This document shows positions 7,341-17,634 of a stretch of 64,000 bases of DNA, piece after piece. The translations under genes and the position numbers were made by a program. Origin of the DNA: CAXXIC01 sp049315325 (GTDB lineage: Bacteria; Bacteroidota; Bacteroidia; Bacteroidales; UBA7332); the NCBI GenBank assembly GCA_049315325.1, contig JBMOKJ010000009.1, forward strand, positions 55,168 to 119,167, given 5' to 3'. The first letter of the stretch is position 1; each line of letters opens with the position of its first letter. The notes beneath the pieces are model-generated. The model searched no databases and was not told the DNA's origin. It saw only the letters and a list, made by a program, of their open reading frames with translations.

Positions 7341-9917
7341 CTACAAATCGAAAAATAATTTACCATCTCGAATCAATTTCACACGAGTGCGTTTGTCGTT
7401 ACCAGTGGTGAAGGTGAATTCATCCTTTTGGTCGCTCCAGCTTACGGTTAGTCGGGTGCGGTCGGTGCTCCATTCGGTAGTAGGAAGTTCGTCGCCATTC
7501 AAATAGGGGAACAACAACACTTTGAAAACGCCACTTGTAGAGCGAGAAGGCACAACTAATCGTTTGATTGGCCCCATTGTGCGGAGGTAAAACTGGTGCA
7601 TATCTTCGGTCTTGATGTTTTCGAGCACTTCAAGCCGTGGATTTGGTTCGAGATTGGGTCGTGAAGCAGGCATTTTGTCGAGCACGCGCACCAAAAGTTG
7701 CGGATTGCCTTTTGCTGGCACATAACGCCCAGCCATCCACTCTCCTCCACCGGAATTATCCACCTGGCGATTGTCGCGTTTCATTCGTCTGTCTCCGAGA
7801 ACAATGTCGTACTCACCAGCTTTTCGAAAGCCTGTAATTTTATTGAACCCCAAAGCAAGATACGAAGTTTGCATCTCCACATCGGCCAACTGGTTGATAG
7901 ACACCAATTCGACATCCATCGGCATTGGCAAATTCCATTCGTAGAGGTGCTCTTGGCTGTCTTTTTTGATGTCGTCAACTATGAGCGAATAGCTGTGAAT
8001 GCCCTTTACCAATCCCGCTGTGCGAAATGCATATTCCACAGGATAATTTTTGAGGCGCATCGGCCAGCTATCCTCTTGCCAGAAAAGTGGATTGGTCTGA
8101 ATGTTGCCGCTGTATAAATCAGCAACACACTTTAATGGGTCACGCTGCGGCTTTTCGTCGGGATAATAGCTCATCAAGTTTTTGGCGGTTGTAGCATAAA
8201 CACCCGTTTTCCAACGTGGTGAAACCTCTTTGCCGAGCATCATATCGGCAACCGGACTTTTGAGCCACATCCAGTCGTAGCAATATTTGTAGTTGATGAC
8301 GCCAAATGTGGCTTCGGTGGCATCGAAATAATTCAACCATGCAGCGGGAGTAGCGAAATAGCCTTGTCCACGACCGTCGATAGTAATGGCAGAATGGTAT
8401 TGGGTCTGCGTACTGCGAAATCCATCGACCACCCAATCGCGTCCAACTCCTGACAACGTAAACGAAGCGCGGTCGCTGTGGTCGTGAGAGATAAAATAGG
8501 TATCCGTACGCCCTTCTAATCCGAACTTAACCGCTTGGCGCCCCCAACTATTTCGGGCAATAAATGCACCGCGCGAAGGCACACTATAGGTCAATGGCAT
8601 CTCCACAGGTGGCACACCGTTGTAAGTTTCTTTTGATTTATCGGGGTCTGTGGCAAAGACGTAAGCAATGACATCAGGAACTTTGTTGATAGATTTTGGC
8701 AGTGTATTGGAAAAGACATAATCGACCTTGGCATCCGATGGGAAGAAATATTTATACACCATCATAATGGTCCAAGGCAAATTCGTTCGGGAACCTGTAT
8801 CGCCAGAAGTGAACCACAATCCATCGGGATTGACTGACATCGAATAGACAGCCCAATCGGCAAACTTGCGAAAATGGGGATGCGAAAAGTAGTTTTTATC
8901 TCCACGGCGCACCATTGCTGCAAGGAATCCGTTATAGGATTCCGCCTGTCCGATGGTGTAGTTCATCCCTTCGGTGCTCATTCCCTCGGGCGAATACTGA
9001 TAAGTAAAGTAGTTTTCGGCCATTTCGCGGGTACGCTGCATCAGTCTTTTATCCACTTGTATTTCATTTTCGACCGAAAAAAGCGTCAAGGGAAAATTGA
9101 GCGACATCGCCATGTGATTCCAGCGTACCCAATGCGGTGGCAAGTCCATTCCATGCAGGTATTTCCCGTTGATATTCTTTGACACCATGGCAAGGTAAGC
9201 TTCGCGGTCGGCAGACTTCATTCCAGCCGCCGTAAAATCGTATAATTTTGGCAAATACCCGCACCAAAACAGACCTTGTTTGATTTCGTGCTCTTCACCC
9301 GGCACGACCTCCAACGCATCGAGGTATTTATCGAAACTACGGATAAAATTACCAGCTACGAGACCACTCTCTTCTAGTACATTTTTGTCGTTATAAAGTT
9401 GGGCTAAATAGGCCTGAACAGTGAGCTGATTCACAAAATCGGTGGAAAACTCTTTCGCTGATTCGGTGCTTATTTCTCCGTTTTTTAGCTGCGAATAGAC
9501 TTTCCCAAACTTGCCTTTTCCATCGCGCATTTCAGCATTCGCACGATTGGCTACGTCGAGCATCATTTTACCTATTTTGGTTTTCTCGAGCCTATCGCGC
9601 ACCTGTGCAAACTCCGACGGTGACGTAAAAATTCGTGGATGAATGCCATTCGAGGGCGTTTTTCCCGCTCGGCTGTAGTCGAAACCCTGCGCATCGTAAG
9701 TCAACTTATTGATATACGGATTTTTAAATTTAAGAGAACCGTCCAACACTTCATCTACAGAGGCTTTCCGTGTTGGGGATTCAGAGAGTCGCGGGTCGTT
9801 GGGTGCTAGTTCTTCGTTTGTCGATTGACAAAATTCAGCCTTCAAGTTCTTGTTTTGTGCAACTAACGAAACAAAAACGAACAACACAATAGAAATAATC
9901 GTACTTCTTTTACACAT
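7341..9917 (-). CDS. Heparinase II/III-family polysaccharide lyase-like protein
   Basis: 858 aa with an N-terminal signal peptide (about 1-21). The N-terminal half is a helical toroid-type region, with IHPRIFTSP at about 90, HWVRWNHMAMSLN at about 260 and STEGMNYTIGQAE at about 310. The C-terminal half is a beta-sandwich carrying SHDHSDRASFTLSG at about 475, the HxHxD-type signature of heparinase II/III-fold lyases, then YHSAITIDGRGQG and a conserved HSYSLIVDDIKKD block. The family cleaves uronate-containing glycans by beta-elimination; substrate cannot be read from the sequence. It is the last gene of the operon that begins at 20250, 11 bases after the GH43-like gene. Paralogues lie at 11125-14259 and 24049-28425. 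No T9SS tail is seen, so it is probably periplasmic. Confidence 0.8.
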   Translation of the reverse strand: MCKRSTIISIVLFVFVSLVAQNKNLKAEFCQSTNEELAPNDPRLSESPTRKASVDEVLDGSLKFKNPYINKLTYDAQGFDYSRAGKTPSNGIHPRIFTSPSEFAQVRDRLEKTKIGKMMLDVANRANAEMRDGKGKFGKVYSQLKNGEISTESAKEFSTDFVNQLTVQAYLAQLYNDKNVLEESGLVAGNFIRSFDKYLDALEVVPGEEHEIKQGLFWCGYLPKLYDFTAAGMKSADREAYLAMVSKNINGKYLHGMDLPPHWVRWNHMAMSLNFPLTLFSVENEIQVDKRLMQRTREMAENYFTYQYSPEGMSTEGMNYTIGQAESYNGFLAAMVRRGDKNYFSHPHFRKFADWAVYSMSVNPDGLWFTSGDTGSRTNLPWTIMMVYKYFFPSDAKVDYVFSNTLPKSINKVPDVIAYVFATDPDKSKETYNGVPPVEMPLTYSVPSRGAFIARNSWGRQAVKFGLEGRTDTYFISHDHSDRASFTLSGVGRDWVVDGFRSTQTQYHSAITIDGRGQGYFATPAAWLNYFDATEATFGVINYKYCYDWMWLKSPVADMMLGKEVSPRWKTGVYATTAKNLMSYYPDEKPQRDPLKCVADLYSGNIQTNPLFWQEDSWPMRLKNYPVEYAFRTAGLVKGIHSYSLIVDDIKKDSQEHLYEWNLPMPMDVELVSINQLADVEMQTSYLALGFNKITGFRKAGEYDIVLGDRRMKRDNRQVDNSGGGEWMAGRYVPAKGNPQLLVRVLDKMPASRPNLEPNPRLEVLENIKTEDMHQFYLRTMGPIKRLVVPSRSTSGVFKVLLFPYLNGDELPTTEWSTDRTRLTVSWSDQKDEFTFTTGNDKRTRVKLIRDGKLFFDL

Positions 9918-9928
9918 TGGATATAGAG

Positions 9929-11128
9929 TTATTTGGTATTCGGTTTAGATTTGGAGAATGCGGACAAATCCCACGCATCGTGCCAAGAAATGGTGAAACG
10001 CTTTTTCGTAAATTTGATAGGCAGCCACACGTATCCACTTGCAATCAGATTCTCAGGCCTCCAAGTGTCGAACATGGCGACAAAAGCTCCTTTTTTACCT
10101 TGAATTGGAAGAATAAAAGTGCTCTGTCCGCCAAAAGTAAGCTGTGACCCTAGGTGATTCTTCGGGGTAGTTCCCACACACGGATTCCCCAAATCGGTCC
10201 ACGGTCCCCAGATGGAATTTGCTACTGCCGAGCGGGCAGCATTCGGGTTCCAGCCAGTGCAATTAGACGATAGCAACCAATATCGACCGTTGTGTTTACA
10301 AATTGCCGGAGCCTCGTGCCAAAGATATTCAAAAACACGTGTCCATTTGCCCGTGTGCGACAAATAATCGTCGCTCAATTCCGAAATATGAAGCGTCGCA
10401 TTCTCTTCAGATGAAAAAATATGATAGGCCTTGCCGTCATCATCCACAAAAAGTGTCATATCCTTTGCCATCTGTCCTCCAGCAAAGTCACGCACCATAA
10501 AAGGGAGTTTTGCTCTGTCGGGGTGCGGACTACCGATGAAAGAGGTGCCGATGAGCTTTTGAGCTTCCGTAAGACTTGATTTCTGTTCGGCGGTTACATT
10601 TATCGGCCAACGCCCTGCATCGGGTCGTTCGGAGTGAAGATAAGAGAAAGGGCCTGTTGGCTGGTCAGAAACAGCCACGCCACTCCTCCCCGATTTTCGA
10701 AGTTGATTTTTCAACTCGAGATGAAACCACATCACGAATTTCTTCGTTTTCTGATTGTAAATCACTTTAGGTCGCTCGATAATGCACCCTGCAGAAATTT
10801 CAGAATTGGGGTCTGTTGCCGTTCGCAAAGCAGCACCTTCGTCTTTCCAATTGTACAAATCGACAGACGAATAGCAGTGAACGGCTATATCACCCACCGT
10901 TTCACCGGCAAGTTTGTGCTCGCCATAGAAATAATAGACTCCTTTGTGAAAAAGAACGCCACCACCGTGCGCATTCAAATGTACGCCGTTATTATCTAAC
11001 CACGGCTGGTCGGGGTAGAAACGGGTTTGCTGTTTTGGCACAGCGAATTTGCTTTTCGAATCATTTTGCTGTGCAATAAAACTAAAGCAACTACAAAGAA
11101 ATACAATCAATAAGGCTACTCGTTTCAT
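9929..11128 (-). CDS. GH43-type five-bladed propeller glycosidase
   Basis: 399 aa with a signal peptide (about 1-19). The region starting near residue 43 (LDNNGVHLNAHGGGVLFHKG, then YYFYGEHK) is the first blade typical of GH43 subfamilies near 24 and 34, which include exo-galactanases and related enzymes. IIERPKVIYN near 115 holds the conserved glutamate region. KDMTLFVDDDGKAYHIFSSE near 220 and HEAPAICKHNGRYWLLSS near 270 match the propeller blades that carry an Asp and the general-acid Glu. The start overlaps the stop of the 11125-14259 gene by ATGA, showing translational coupling. Galactosidase or arabinosidase activity is a family-level guess. It is likely a periplasmic exo-enzyme trimming side chains released by the neighbouring lyases. 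Confidence 0.78.
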   Translation of the reverse strand: MKRVALLIVFLCSCFSFIAQQNDSKSKFAVPKQQTRFYPDQPWLDNNGVHLNAHGGGVLFHKGVYYFYGEHKLAGETVGDIAVHCYSSVDLYNWKDEGAALRTATDPNSEISAGCIIERPKVIYNQKTKKFVMWFHLELKNQLRKSGRSGVAVSDQPTGPFSYLHSERPDAGRWPINVTAEQKSSLTEAQKLIGTSFIGSPHPDRAKLPFMVRDFAGGQMAKDMTLFVDDDGKAYHIFSSEENATLHISELSDDYLSHTGKWTRVFEYLWHEAPAICKHNGRYWLLSSNCTGWNPNAARSAVANSIWGPWTDLGNPCVGTTPKNHLGSQLTFGGQSTFILPIQGKKGAFVAMFDTWRPENLIASGYVWLPIKFTKKRFTISWHDAWDLSAFSKSKPNTK

Positions 11129-14100
11129 TTGCTTTCTAAAATAACTTTACCACCGCGAATGACGTTGATTTTTGTTCGGTTGTCTTTTACGGCGAAATTT
11201 AATTCATCGGTCTGATCTGCCCATTTCACAACCGCTTTTCCATTTGCAAAGTTGATTTTAGGAAGTTTTTCTCCAAAATAAAACGGAATCAGCAGCACTT
11301 TATCATTCAACTGAATGCCTTTCTTCTCGATGGTCAAGCGATTATAATCCTTTCCATCTTCGTCTTTCAGGGTATTGACAGCTACTTCGGCACCGTTTGC
11401 AGCATCGAGCGAGCAGACCAACAACAACGGGTCGCCATCCGCAGGAACAATCGGTTCGAAAGCCTCTCCTTTCTTCATGTTGATGAATTTTTCGTTGAAG
11501 CCCAGCACCGCACAACCGGTTGGAACATTCTCGTATTGAGCCTGATAAACACCTTTTGCCAACATGCCTGTCCACTGGTAGAGGTGTTCGCTTTTGTCTT
11601 TTTTGAGGTCATCCACAATCAGTCCGTAAGAATGTTTGCCACGAATCAGACCCGTAGAACGATAGGCATATTCCACCGGATTCCAAAGTGCACGCAACGT
11701 GGGGATAAAGTTAGAAAAGTTATACGAAGGCCACCAAACCCGCATCTTATAGTGCGATGTTCCTTTGAAATAGTTCAGAATCTCCGGATCGGGTTCGAGT
11801 TCCCAGCCGTTTTTAGCCACTGCACTATCGATTTTGCTGAATCCGGTTCCCCATTTTTGCACCTGTGTACACCATTGGTAAGTATAGCAATAGGTTTGAT
11901 CGACCGAACCAAAAGCGCCGTTTTCGTTCATATTGGCACCGAGGTAAACACCCTTGGCAGCGGGACTTTCGGGTTCGGCTTTGCCGTCGATAATTACTTC
12001 ACTGTGGTAGCGACCCGAGTAGGTTTTGGGTGTCGGTTCGGTAATCCAGTTGATTCCATTTCCCGAGAAATAAAACATTCCGATATCGGCGTGATGATGA
12101 CCGGAACCGATGTAATGATTAGAGCGCACATGAAGGCACATCCACGTGGCTTTATCGGAATTGTCGCTCGAAGCAGACATAATTCCATGCACGTCGGTAT
12201 TCCAATTAAGCGGTAAATTCAAATCGGCTTTGGTGGTTGGTTTCCAATCGGCGATGTATGGAAAACCGATTCCGAAACCGGGATAGGTTGGGCCGGGAAG
12301 TCGAACTCCTGATATTTTCTTTTCGAGGAAAGCGCGATAAGCCTCCAAATCGAATTTGGCAGGGTCTTTACCCAACTGTTTGTGATAGGGATAATAATTT
12401 TCGAACACATTGGAAATCAGAAAATCAGCATTGCGGTCTTCGGGGAAGAAGGCTTTCAGTTCACTCACCAACTGAAGAGCGAGTGGCGTTCCACCCCATG
12501 TTCCGCTGCTCAGGGTTTCTTTTCCGTTGGGAGCTGTGGTGTAGGTCTGTGCTTGCAATAATTTTCGCAAATGCGGATGACCGAACAAATTATCACCCCG
12601 ACGGGCTTGAACCATCAACGCCAAAAATTCGAACTGCCAGCCGCCACCACTTTTGCCGTTGCTCTCAAACATCTGACCGTTTTTATCGATTCCCCATTCT
12701 AAGAAATCACGCGTCAATTCGCAACCCGAGGTATATGCTTCCGGGTCGAAACCATCCAATCCTTCGATAGTAGCCATCGCGATGTGGTGCGTCAGGTGCC
12801 AAGTCATGTGGTTGATGTCGCGCCAAGCTCGTCGTGGCCCGTCACCAGCGTTGGTTCTGCGCCCATAGGTAGCTTTCGCAATGAAGGTTTGCATAAATTT
12901 CTTTTGTTCTGCCGTCATATATTTTCCTGCGAAATCGAGCGAAAAGGCTAAATCCATGTGAGGCAACTTACCCACCATGCCGCGCCATTGCGTCGAAGCA
13001 TTGTTGGCTTCGTCAGGACTAACGCCAAACTCCGAATCGGATGTGGCAATGTAGTTCTCGATGTTCGGTTCCAGAAGTTTGTAGAATGTAACCAACGCAT
13101 TGGCAACACGTTTACCCAACACTTCATCATTGGTCAGCAAGGCATACAACGCCATGGTAGTGAGACAGTTGGTGGTGTAATTGATATGCGAATTATGGAT
13201 TCCGGGCTTGTGGTCTTTGATGAGTTTTGCCACGTGGTAAGCGGCCGGTCCTTCATTTTTGAAATTTTGCTGACTGCGGATTTCATCGATTTTCCCTTCT
13301 TCCAGCAATTTGAAAACCTGTCCGTCGCTGGTAGTAGGGTCCCACCATGTTTTTTTGAACAATACCTCGATTTCAATCATCGATTTCTGTGCCGATTTAT
13401 TTGCTTTTATATGCTGCACCAGCATCGGAATATCTTCGGGACTAAACAACAAACGTGGATAAATACCCGGTGCAGGCACTTTAGAACCCAATAATTTAAA
13501 ATTGAATCCGGTGAAATCGTATGCACTGCGCGGAGTTTCAGGCCATACGGCTTCGGGGCTTTGCTCCAGTTCTTTCAGCTTTTCGGGTGAAACGCGGGCA
13601 TGTTCTGTCCATTTGCCCTGCTCTTTGAGCAACGGAATGTATTTCATCGTCATATCCGGTTCCATCAGTTTTTCGGGCGTATCGAAAGCTGCAACAATGC
13701 AATCAGACAAAGTCTGGTCGTTATCGGAATAAGCAATGGCCTTATCGCTGATTAACAGCAATCCACGCTTGGTTTGCAGGGTTTGTTTGCCTGCGCTTTT
13801 CGCTAAATCGGCAGCGGAAATATAATTTGCTCCGTTGATTTGGAAGGTTCTGACCGAAACAGGAATATCCGTTTTGGCGCGGTTGAAGTCATATACCCAG
13901 CGCGGTTGAAGGATTTCGAGTCCGGAAGGAATAGGTTTTGGTTGAAAAGTTTTGGAAACTATCAGACACGCTGAGCTTTCAGGAATATAAATAACTCCAT
14001 CTTTGAGAACAGCATCGCCACGCAAAATATCTTTGTTATCGAGCCGCACTTTGTAGCCGTTCACATAGCCATATTTACTGCCGGCGAAGATAGCGGTATA

Positions 14101-14259
14101 GTTTTTCAAAGCATTCTCTGCCGTGGCATGAGCCGAGCGGGTGTAAGGCAAACCTTTGTCTTGCGGCGGTGCAGGCAAGGTCACTGTTTGCGCCTGAGTA
14201 TTCGCAGTAGAGAACAGAATAATCCCTATCGCAACTGAAAGAATTTTGATGAGTTTCAT
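11125..14259 (-). CDS. Heparinase II/III-family polysaccharide lyase-like protein
   Basis: 1044 aa, starting at ATG 14259 (MKLIKILSVAIGII), which gives a proper signal peptide and a 7-base gap to the upstream GH2 gene. A longer frame reaches 14394 but would overlap GH2 and bury the signal peptide. Residues 30-230 form an extra N-terminal domain (repeats of LRGDAVLKDGVIYIPE type, resembling copper-amine-oxidase-N-like beta modules; tentative). The toroid follows, with GIYPRLLFSPEDIP at about 275 and DINHMTWHLTHHIAM at about 480. The sandwich carries SGHHHADIGMFYFSG near 735 and YHSEVIIDGKAE near 765. HSYGLIVDDLKKD is shared with its two paralogues. Family knowledge suggests beta-elimination on a uronate glycan; substrate is unknown. 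Confidence 0.8.
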   Translation of the reverse strand: MKLIKILSVAIGIILFSTANTQAQTVTLPAPPQDKGLPYTRSAHATAENALKNYTAIFAGSKYGYVNGYKVRLDNKDILRGDAVLKDGVIYIPESSACLIVSKTFQPKPIPSGLEILQPRWVYDFNRAKTDIPVSVRTFQINGANYISAADLAKSAGKQTLQTKRGLLLISDKAIAYSDNDQTLSDCIVAAFDTPEKLMEPDMTMKYIPLLKEQGKWTEHARVSPEKLKELEQSPEAVWPETPRSAYDFTGFNFKLLGSKVPAPGIYPRLLFSPEDIPMLVQHIKANKSAQKSMIEIEVLFKKTWWDPTTSDGQVFKLLEEGKIDEIRSQQNFKNEGPAAYHVAKLIKDHKPGIHNSHINYTTNCLTTMALYALLTNDEVLGKRVANALVTFYKLLEPNIENYIATSDSEFGVSPDEANNASTQWRGMVGKLPHMDLAFSLDFAGKYMTAEQKKFMQTFIAKATYGRRTNAGDGPRRAWRDINHMTWHLTHHIAMATIEGLDGFDPEAYTSGCELTRDFLEWGIDKNGQMFESNGKSGGGWQFEFLALMVQARRGDNLFGHPHLRKLLQAQTYTTAPNGKETLSSGTWGGTPLALQLVSELKAFFPEDRNADFLISNVFENYYPYHKQLGKDPAKFDLEAYRAFLEKKISGVRLPGPTYPGFGIGFPYIADWKPTTKADLNLPLNWNTDVHGIMSASSDNSDKATWMCLHVRSNHYIGSGHHHADIGMFYFSGNGINWITEPTPKTYSGRYHSEVIIDGKAEPESPAAKGVYLGANMNENGAFGSVDQTYCYTYQWCTQVQKWGTGFSKIDSAVAKNGWELEPDPEILNYFKGTSHYKMRVWWPSYNFSNFIPTLRALWNPVEYAYRSTGLIRGKHSYGLIVDDLKKDKSEHLYQWTGMLAKGVYQAQYENVPTGCAVLGFNEKFINMKKGEAFEPIVPADGDPLLLVCSLDAANGAEVAVNTLKDEDGKDYNRLTIEKKGIQLNDKVLLIPFYFGEKLPKINFANGKAVVKWADQTDELNFAVKDNRTKINVIRGGKVILESK

Positions 14260-14266
14260 TTTCTTA

Positions 14267-17200
14267 TTATTTGTTGGTTGAGTTCGATAAAATATAGTTG
14301 CAAAGCAGCTTGCGTGCCACTCCGGCGGTCGATTCTTTCGATTGCAGGTTGTTGAAAATTTCGAGGGTGGAGAAGATGATTTTTCCTTTTCCACACGGGA
14401 TTACACCCACGGCTGTTCCGAGTTTCTGTGGATAGCAATGGTAGTTGCCCACCACCAGCTCTTCACCTTCGAGTTGCAGGCCAATGCGCTCATTGCCGTT
14501 TTTCACAACTGCTTCGTAAGGCCAGCTCATTCCACAGTTTACCGGCAAATCCTTGAAAAGCGGATGTTGTTTCACAAAATGTGTTCCACCTAACCAGTTG
14601 GTTCCCACCGCAAATTTATCGGAATACTTCACGTTGGTATTTTTCATAATCAAATCCATCCACGAAGCAGCATTTTCGATGATAACCAGCGTGGTGCCCT
14701 CGTTTTTCACGCGATCAATCAATTTTTGTGCATCGAAAGCGTTCGGATCGGGAATAGACCAATAAAGTCGTGCTGCACCTGAGTAACGTTTGTGTCGCAG
14801 TTCAGCTTTCAGCATCACCGGTTTGCCGGCTTCGAGGTTGATGGTCAGCTTACAATTCATTTTGGAAATGTTGGTCGATTTCACCCCATTAATCTCAAAA
14901 ACTCCTTCGCCACCGTAGCCATATTCCAGCTCAAACGTGTAAGCGCCTGTGTACGGCGGTATGAGCTGACCGTCCCAACGAATGCTGTAATTAAAGGTGG
15001 ATGGAACAGCCGGATGCGGTGTTGCCCCTTCATTGACCGTCAGATTCACCATCGGCTCAGTTTGCTGCGCCACCTGTTTTTCAAAATCAGCACCGAGGAA
15101 ATAGGTGACTTTCACCCCTTTGTTTTTTCCGCTCAGGTCTAGCAATTGCTCGGTTGGCACAAATGTTTTGTCACCTCCTTTGGGTGAGCGCGCCACCACT
15201 GCCCAATCAAGTTTGGGTAGCGACTCTTTATAGACAGATACGTTCGCGGCTTTTTCATTTTTCAGGAAATTGAAAACAGTCGAGCCGGATTCCCAAACAG
15301 CACCAGCACCGGGAAGTTTTGCCGATTTCCAATCGACGCCCAATACCTCATCGCGACCTTTGGCAAGTGTTTTGCCCTCTTTATCCAATAGTTTTACATC
15401 AATCGGATATATTCCTCCTGTTGCCTGAATGGGAATTTCAACGCCTTTGACCAACAATTCGCCATACACATCGCCGCCAGTTACAGTCACCGGTATCTCT
15501 TTTGTGAAAATCACTTTCCCTTCCGGATTTTTCACCGAAACCTGAAGTGTTTTCTCTCCGTTTACGTTTTTCTCATTGACAATATAAAAATCAGCGACAA
15601 AACTTCCGGGAATTTCTACCACTTGCTGGCGGGTTTTCACGGCAATGTAGAGCGGTTGGTTGAAATACGACAAAATGGCAGGGTCGGCTTTCGGGTTGCG
15701 GTAACAATCCACTATGCCAGAATGATTTTCCAAAATCTCAGACTCCCAGCCATTTACCGCATACCCATCTGCAATATTATTAATACGGGCATTTTCAATT
15801 TTACGTCCCTGATGTTCGAGTGAAATGGCTCCCATTGCCGATGTCAATGCATCGAGCGTCGGGAAATAGGCATTCAGTTTTTTGCTGCTGAAATAGTTTG
15901 CAAAATCGCTGTATTGCTCTTTGTATAAAGCTCCATCCCACCCCTCATTCGACGATTTATCGAGCTCTTTTTTGATTAAGTCGATGCGTGGAGGAGAAGA
16001 CAAAGCCCCTTCTTCGCCCCAATAGACGATTTCCTTTTTGTTATCGGTTTTGCTGTAATAATCGTCCGGCGATTTGTAGTACGATTGCATCCAAGTATGT
16101 GGACCCACGGCACGGTGAAAATCGTACCAACCGTTCATGTGTTGAAGGGTGTCAAAAGGTCGCATATTCAATTTTGCTTGATCGTCGATATCGTTACCCA
16201 ACGCCCAACCCGATGTGCGGACAATGGTGCGGGAAGGATCAATGCGATGGGCATCGCGCATATCGTTTTTATACACCTGAAAAGTAGAATCGGGCACATC
16301 GCGCACCTCGTTTTGCATACAATACATGATCATGCTTGGGTGACTTCGGTCGCGTTTTACCATACGCATCAGGCGTTCGTGCATCATAGTACGTGTGGAA
16401 GGAAACTGAGTCGCAGCGGCATAATTTCCGGGCTCTTCGTAATAAAGTAACCCCAGCTCGTCAGCTTTTTCCAGCACCAAAGGCTGACCGATGCAACGGT
16501 GAAAGTTAAGCATATTCAGACCGAATTCTTTTGCCACACGGATTTGCTTTTCAGCCAATTCAGGTGTTGGAACATTGCCGGTTGTAGGCCAAAAACCCCA
16601 GCTGATAGCGGTTCGGAGTACAATGCGTTTTCCATTCAAGCGCAGCATCGCATCTTTGCCAATACCTGCCAGTTCAAACCAACGAAAGCCAAATGTTTTT
16701 GAATCGTTGTCCGTTATCTTTCCTTTTTCTTGCAACGAAGTTTCGCAAACATAGAGATTTGGATTTTCAACATCCCAAAGTCGAGCATCAGGAGCTGAGA
16801 TTGTTACCGGAATGAGGTTGTTACCCGGTTTCAAACGAATGGATTTTAATTCTTTTCGGAAGATTTCTTTCGCCAAATTTTTCTTCTCCACCACACGAAC
16901 CGTCAAGTTGCGGATGGTTTCTTTTTTTGAACTGTTATTTAAAGAAATTTCGGCATTGACAGTGGTATAAACGGGAGTATTTTGCACATAAATATCATCA
17001 ATATAAACGAGATCGCAAACCACCAGTTTTACCCGTCCGGTAATACCGCCAAATCCCAGACTACCCGCCACATCGCGTTTTCCCCATTTAATGTTATTGT
17101 CTTTCCAGTCGTATATTCCGCCCGGATTAGTAATGCGAACGGCTAATTGTGCGGTTTCACCAGGTTTTACTGCTTTGGTAATATCCACTTCGAAAGGGGT

Positions 17201-17632
17201 ATTGCCAATGAAATCGTAACCCACCAATTGCTGATTGACGAAAATTTCGGAACGGTAGCGTGTAGCTTCGAAACGCAGGAGAATTTTTCCGGCAGTTACT
17301 GTTTTGGGTATGGAAATGGAGAGAGTCCACCAAGTGACACCTATAATTGTATTTTTAGGCCCAGATATTTTTTGCAAATACTCTTCTGCCGTGCCCGGAA
17401 CGCTAACATCCACAGCTTGAGGTGAACTCAGTAGCGACCAACCACCAGTAGGAAGATTGACCGGAAGTGCCGAAACATTTACTGGAGGAAGAAAAAACGG
17501 ATCGTTTTTCCACTGAGCATCTTTATCCTGAATGAGCTTCCAACCTTTGCCGGAAAGGTCGGTTTCGATACGGGGTTGAGCTGAAAGATTTAGGACTACA
17601 ACAAAAAGCAGGGTTTGAACAATTCTCTTCAT
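14267..17632 (-). CDS. GH2 family glycosidase with PA14 and C-terminal amidotransferase-like domains
   Basis: 1121 aa with a signal peptide (about 1-18). Domain order: a GH2 jelly-roll N-domain (about 60-220), an Ig-like domain (about 220-330), and a TIM barrel with NFHRCIGQP near 375 and HPSMIMYCMQNEV near 435, whose NE is the expected acid/base. WGEEGAL near 540 is the likely nucleophile region. Beta-sandwich modules follow. Residues about 880-970 look like PA14 (PPYTGAYTFELEYG). The last about 150 residues (NEGTTLVIIENAA, then GKIIFSTLEIF) resemble the glutamine-amidotransferase-like tail of some Bacteroidota GH2 proteins. GH2 activities include beta-galactosidase, beta-glucuronidase and others, and I cannot choose. 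It sits in an operon, 2 bases after the 17635-20250 gene. Confidence 0.82.
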   Translation of the reverse strand: MKRIVQTLLFVVVLNLSAQPRIETDLSGKGWKLIQDKDAQWKNDPFFLPPVNVSALPVNLPTGGWSLLSSPQAVDVSVPGTAEEYLQKISGPKNTIIGVTWWTLSISIPKTVTAGKILLRFEATRYRSEIFVNQQLVGYDFIGNTPFEVDITKAVKPGETAQLAVRITNPGGIYDWKDNNIKWGKRDVAGSLGFGGITGRVKLVVCDLVYIDDIYVQNTPVYTTVNAEISLNNSSKKETIRNLTVRVVEKKNLAKEIFRKELKSIRLKPGNNLIPVTISAPDARLWDVENPNLYVCETSLQEKGKITDNDSKTFGFRWFELAGIGKDAMLRLNGKRIVLRTAISWGFWPTTGNVPTPELAEKQIRVAKEFGLNMLNFHRCIGQPLVLEKADELGLLYYEEPGNYAAATQFPSTRTMMHERLMRMVKRDRSHPSMIMYCMQNEVRDVPDSTFQVYKNDMRDAHRIDPSRTIVRTSGWALGNDIDDQAKLNMRPFDTLQHMNGWYDFHRAVGPHTWMQSYYKSPDDYYSKTDNKKEIVYWGEEGALSSPPRIDLIKKELDKSSNEGWDGALYKEQYSDFANYFSSKKLNAYFPTLDALTSAMGAISLEHQGRKIENARINNIADGYAVNGWESEILENHSGIVDCYRNPKADPAILSYFNQPLYIAVKTRQQVVEIPGSFVADFYIVNEKNVNGEKTLQVSVKNPEGKVIFTKEIPVTVTGGDVYGELLVKGVEIPIQATGGIYPIDVKLLDKEGKTLAKGRDEVLGVDWKSAKLPGAGAVWESGSTVFNFLKNEKAANVSVYKESLPKLDWAVVARSPKGGDKTFVPTEQLLDLSGKNKGVKVTYFLGADFEKQVAQQTEPMVNLTVNEGATPHPAVPSTFNYSIRWDGQLIPPYTGAYTFELEYGYGGEGVFEINGVKSTNISKMNCKLTINLEAGKPVMLKAELRHKRYSGAARLYWSIPDPNAFDAQKLIDRVKNEGTTLVIIENAASWMDLIMKNTNVKYSDKFAVGTNWLGGTHFVKQHPLFKDLPVNCGMSWPYEAVVKNGNERIGLQLEGEELVVGNYHCYPQKLGTAVGVIPCGKGKIIFSTLEIFNNLQSKESTAGVARKLLCNYILSNSTNK

Positions 17633-17634
17633 AT

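Noticed and set aside
11536..12216. 226-codon plus-strand frame opposite the 11125-14259 gene
   Set aside because: Long, but its composition follows the codon pattern of the minus-strand gene and it contains no recognisable domain.
14260..14394. Longer N-terminus of the 11125-14259 lyase-like gene
   Set aside because: It would overlap the GH2 coding region by over 120 bases and place 45 residues ahead of a perfect signal peptide.
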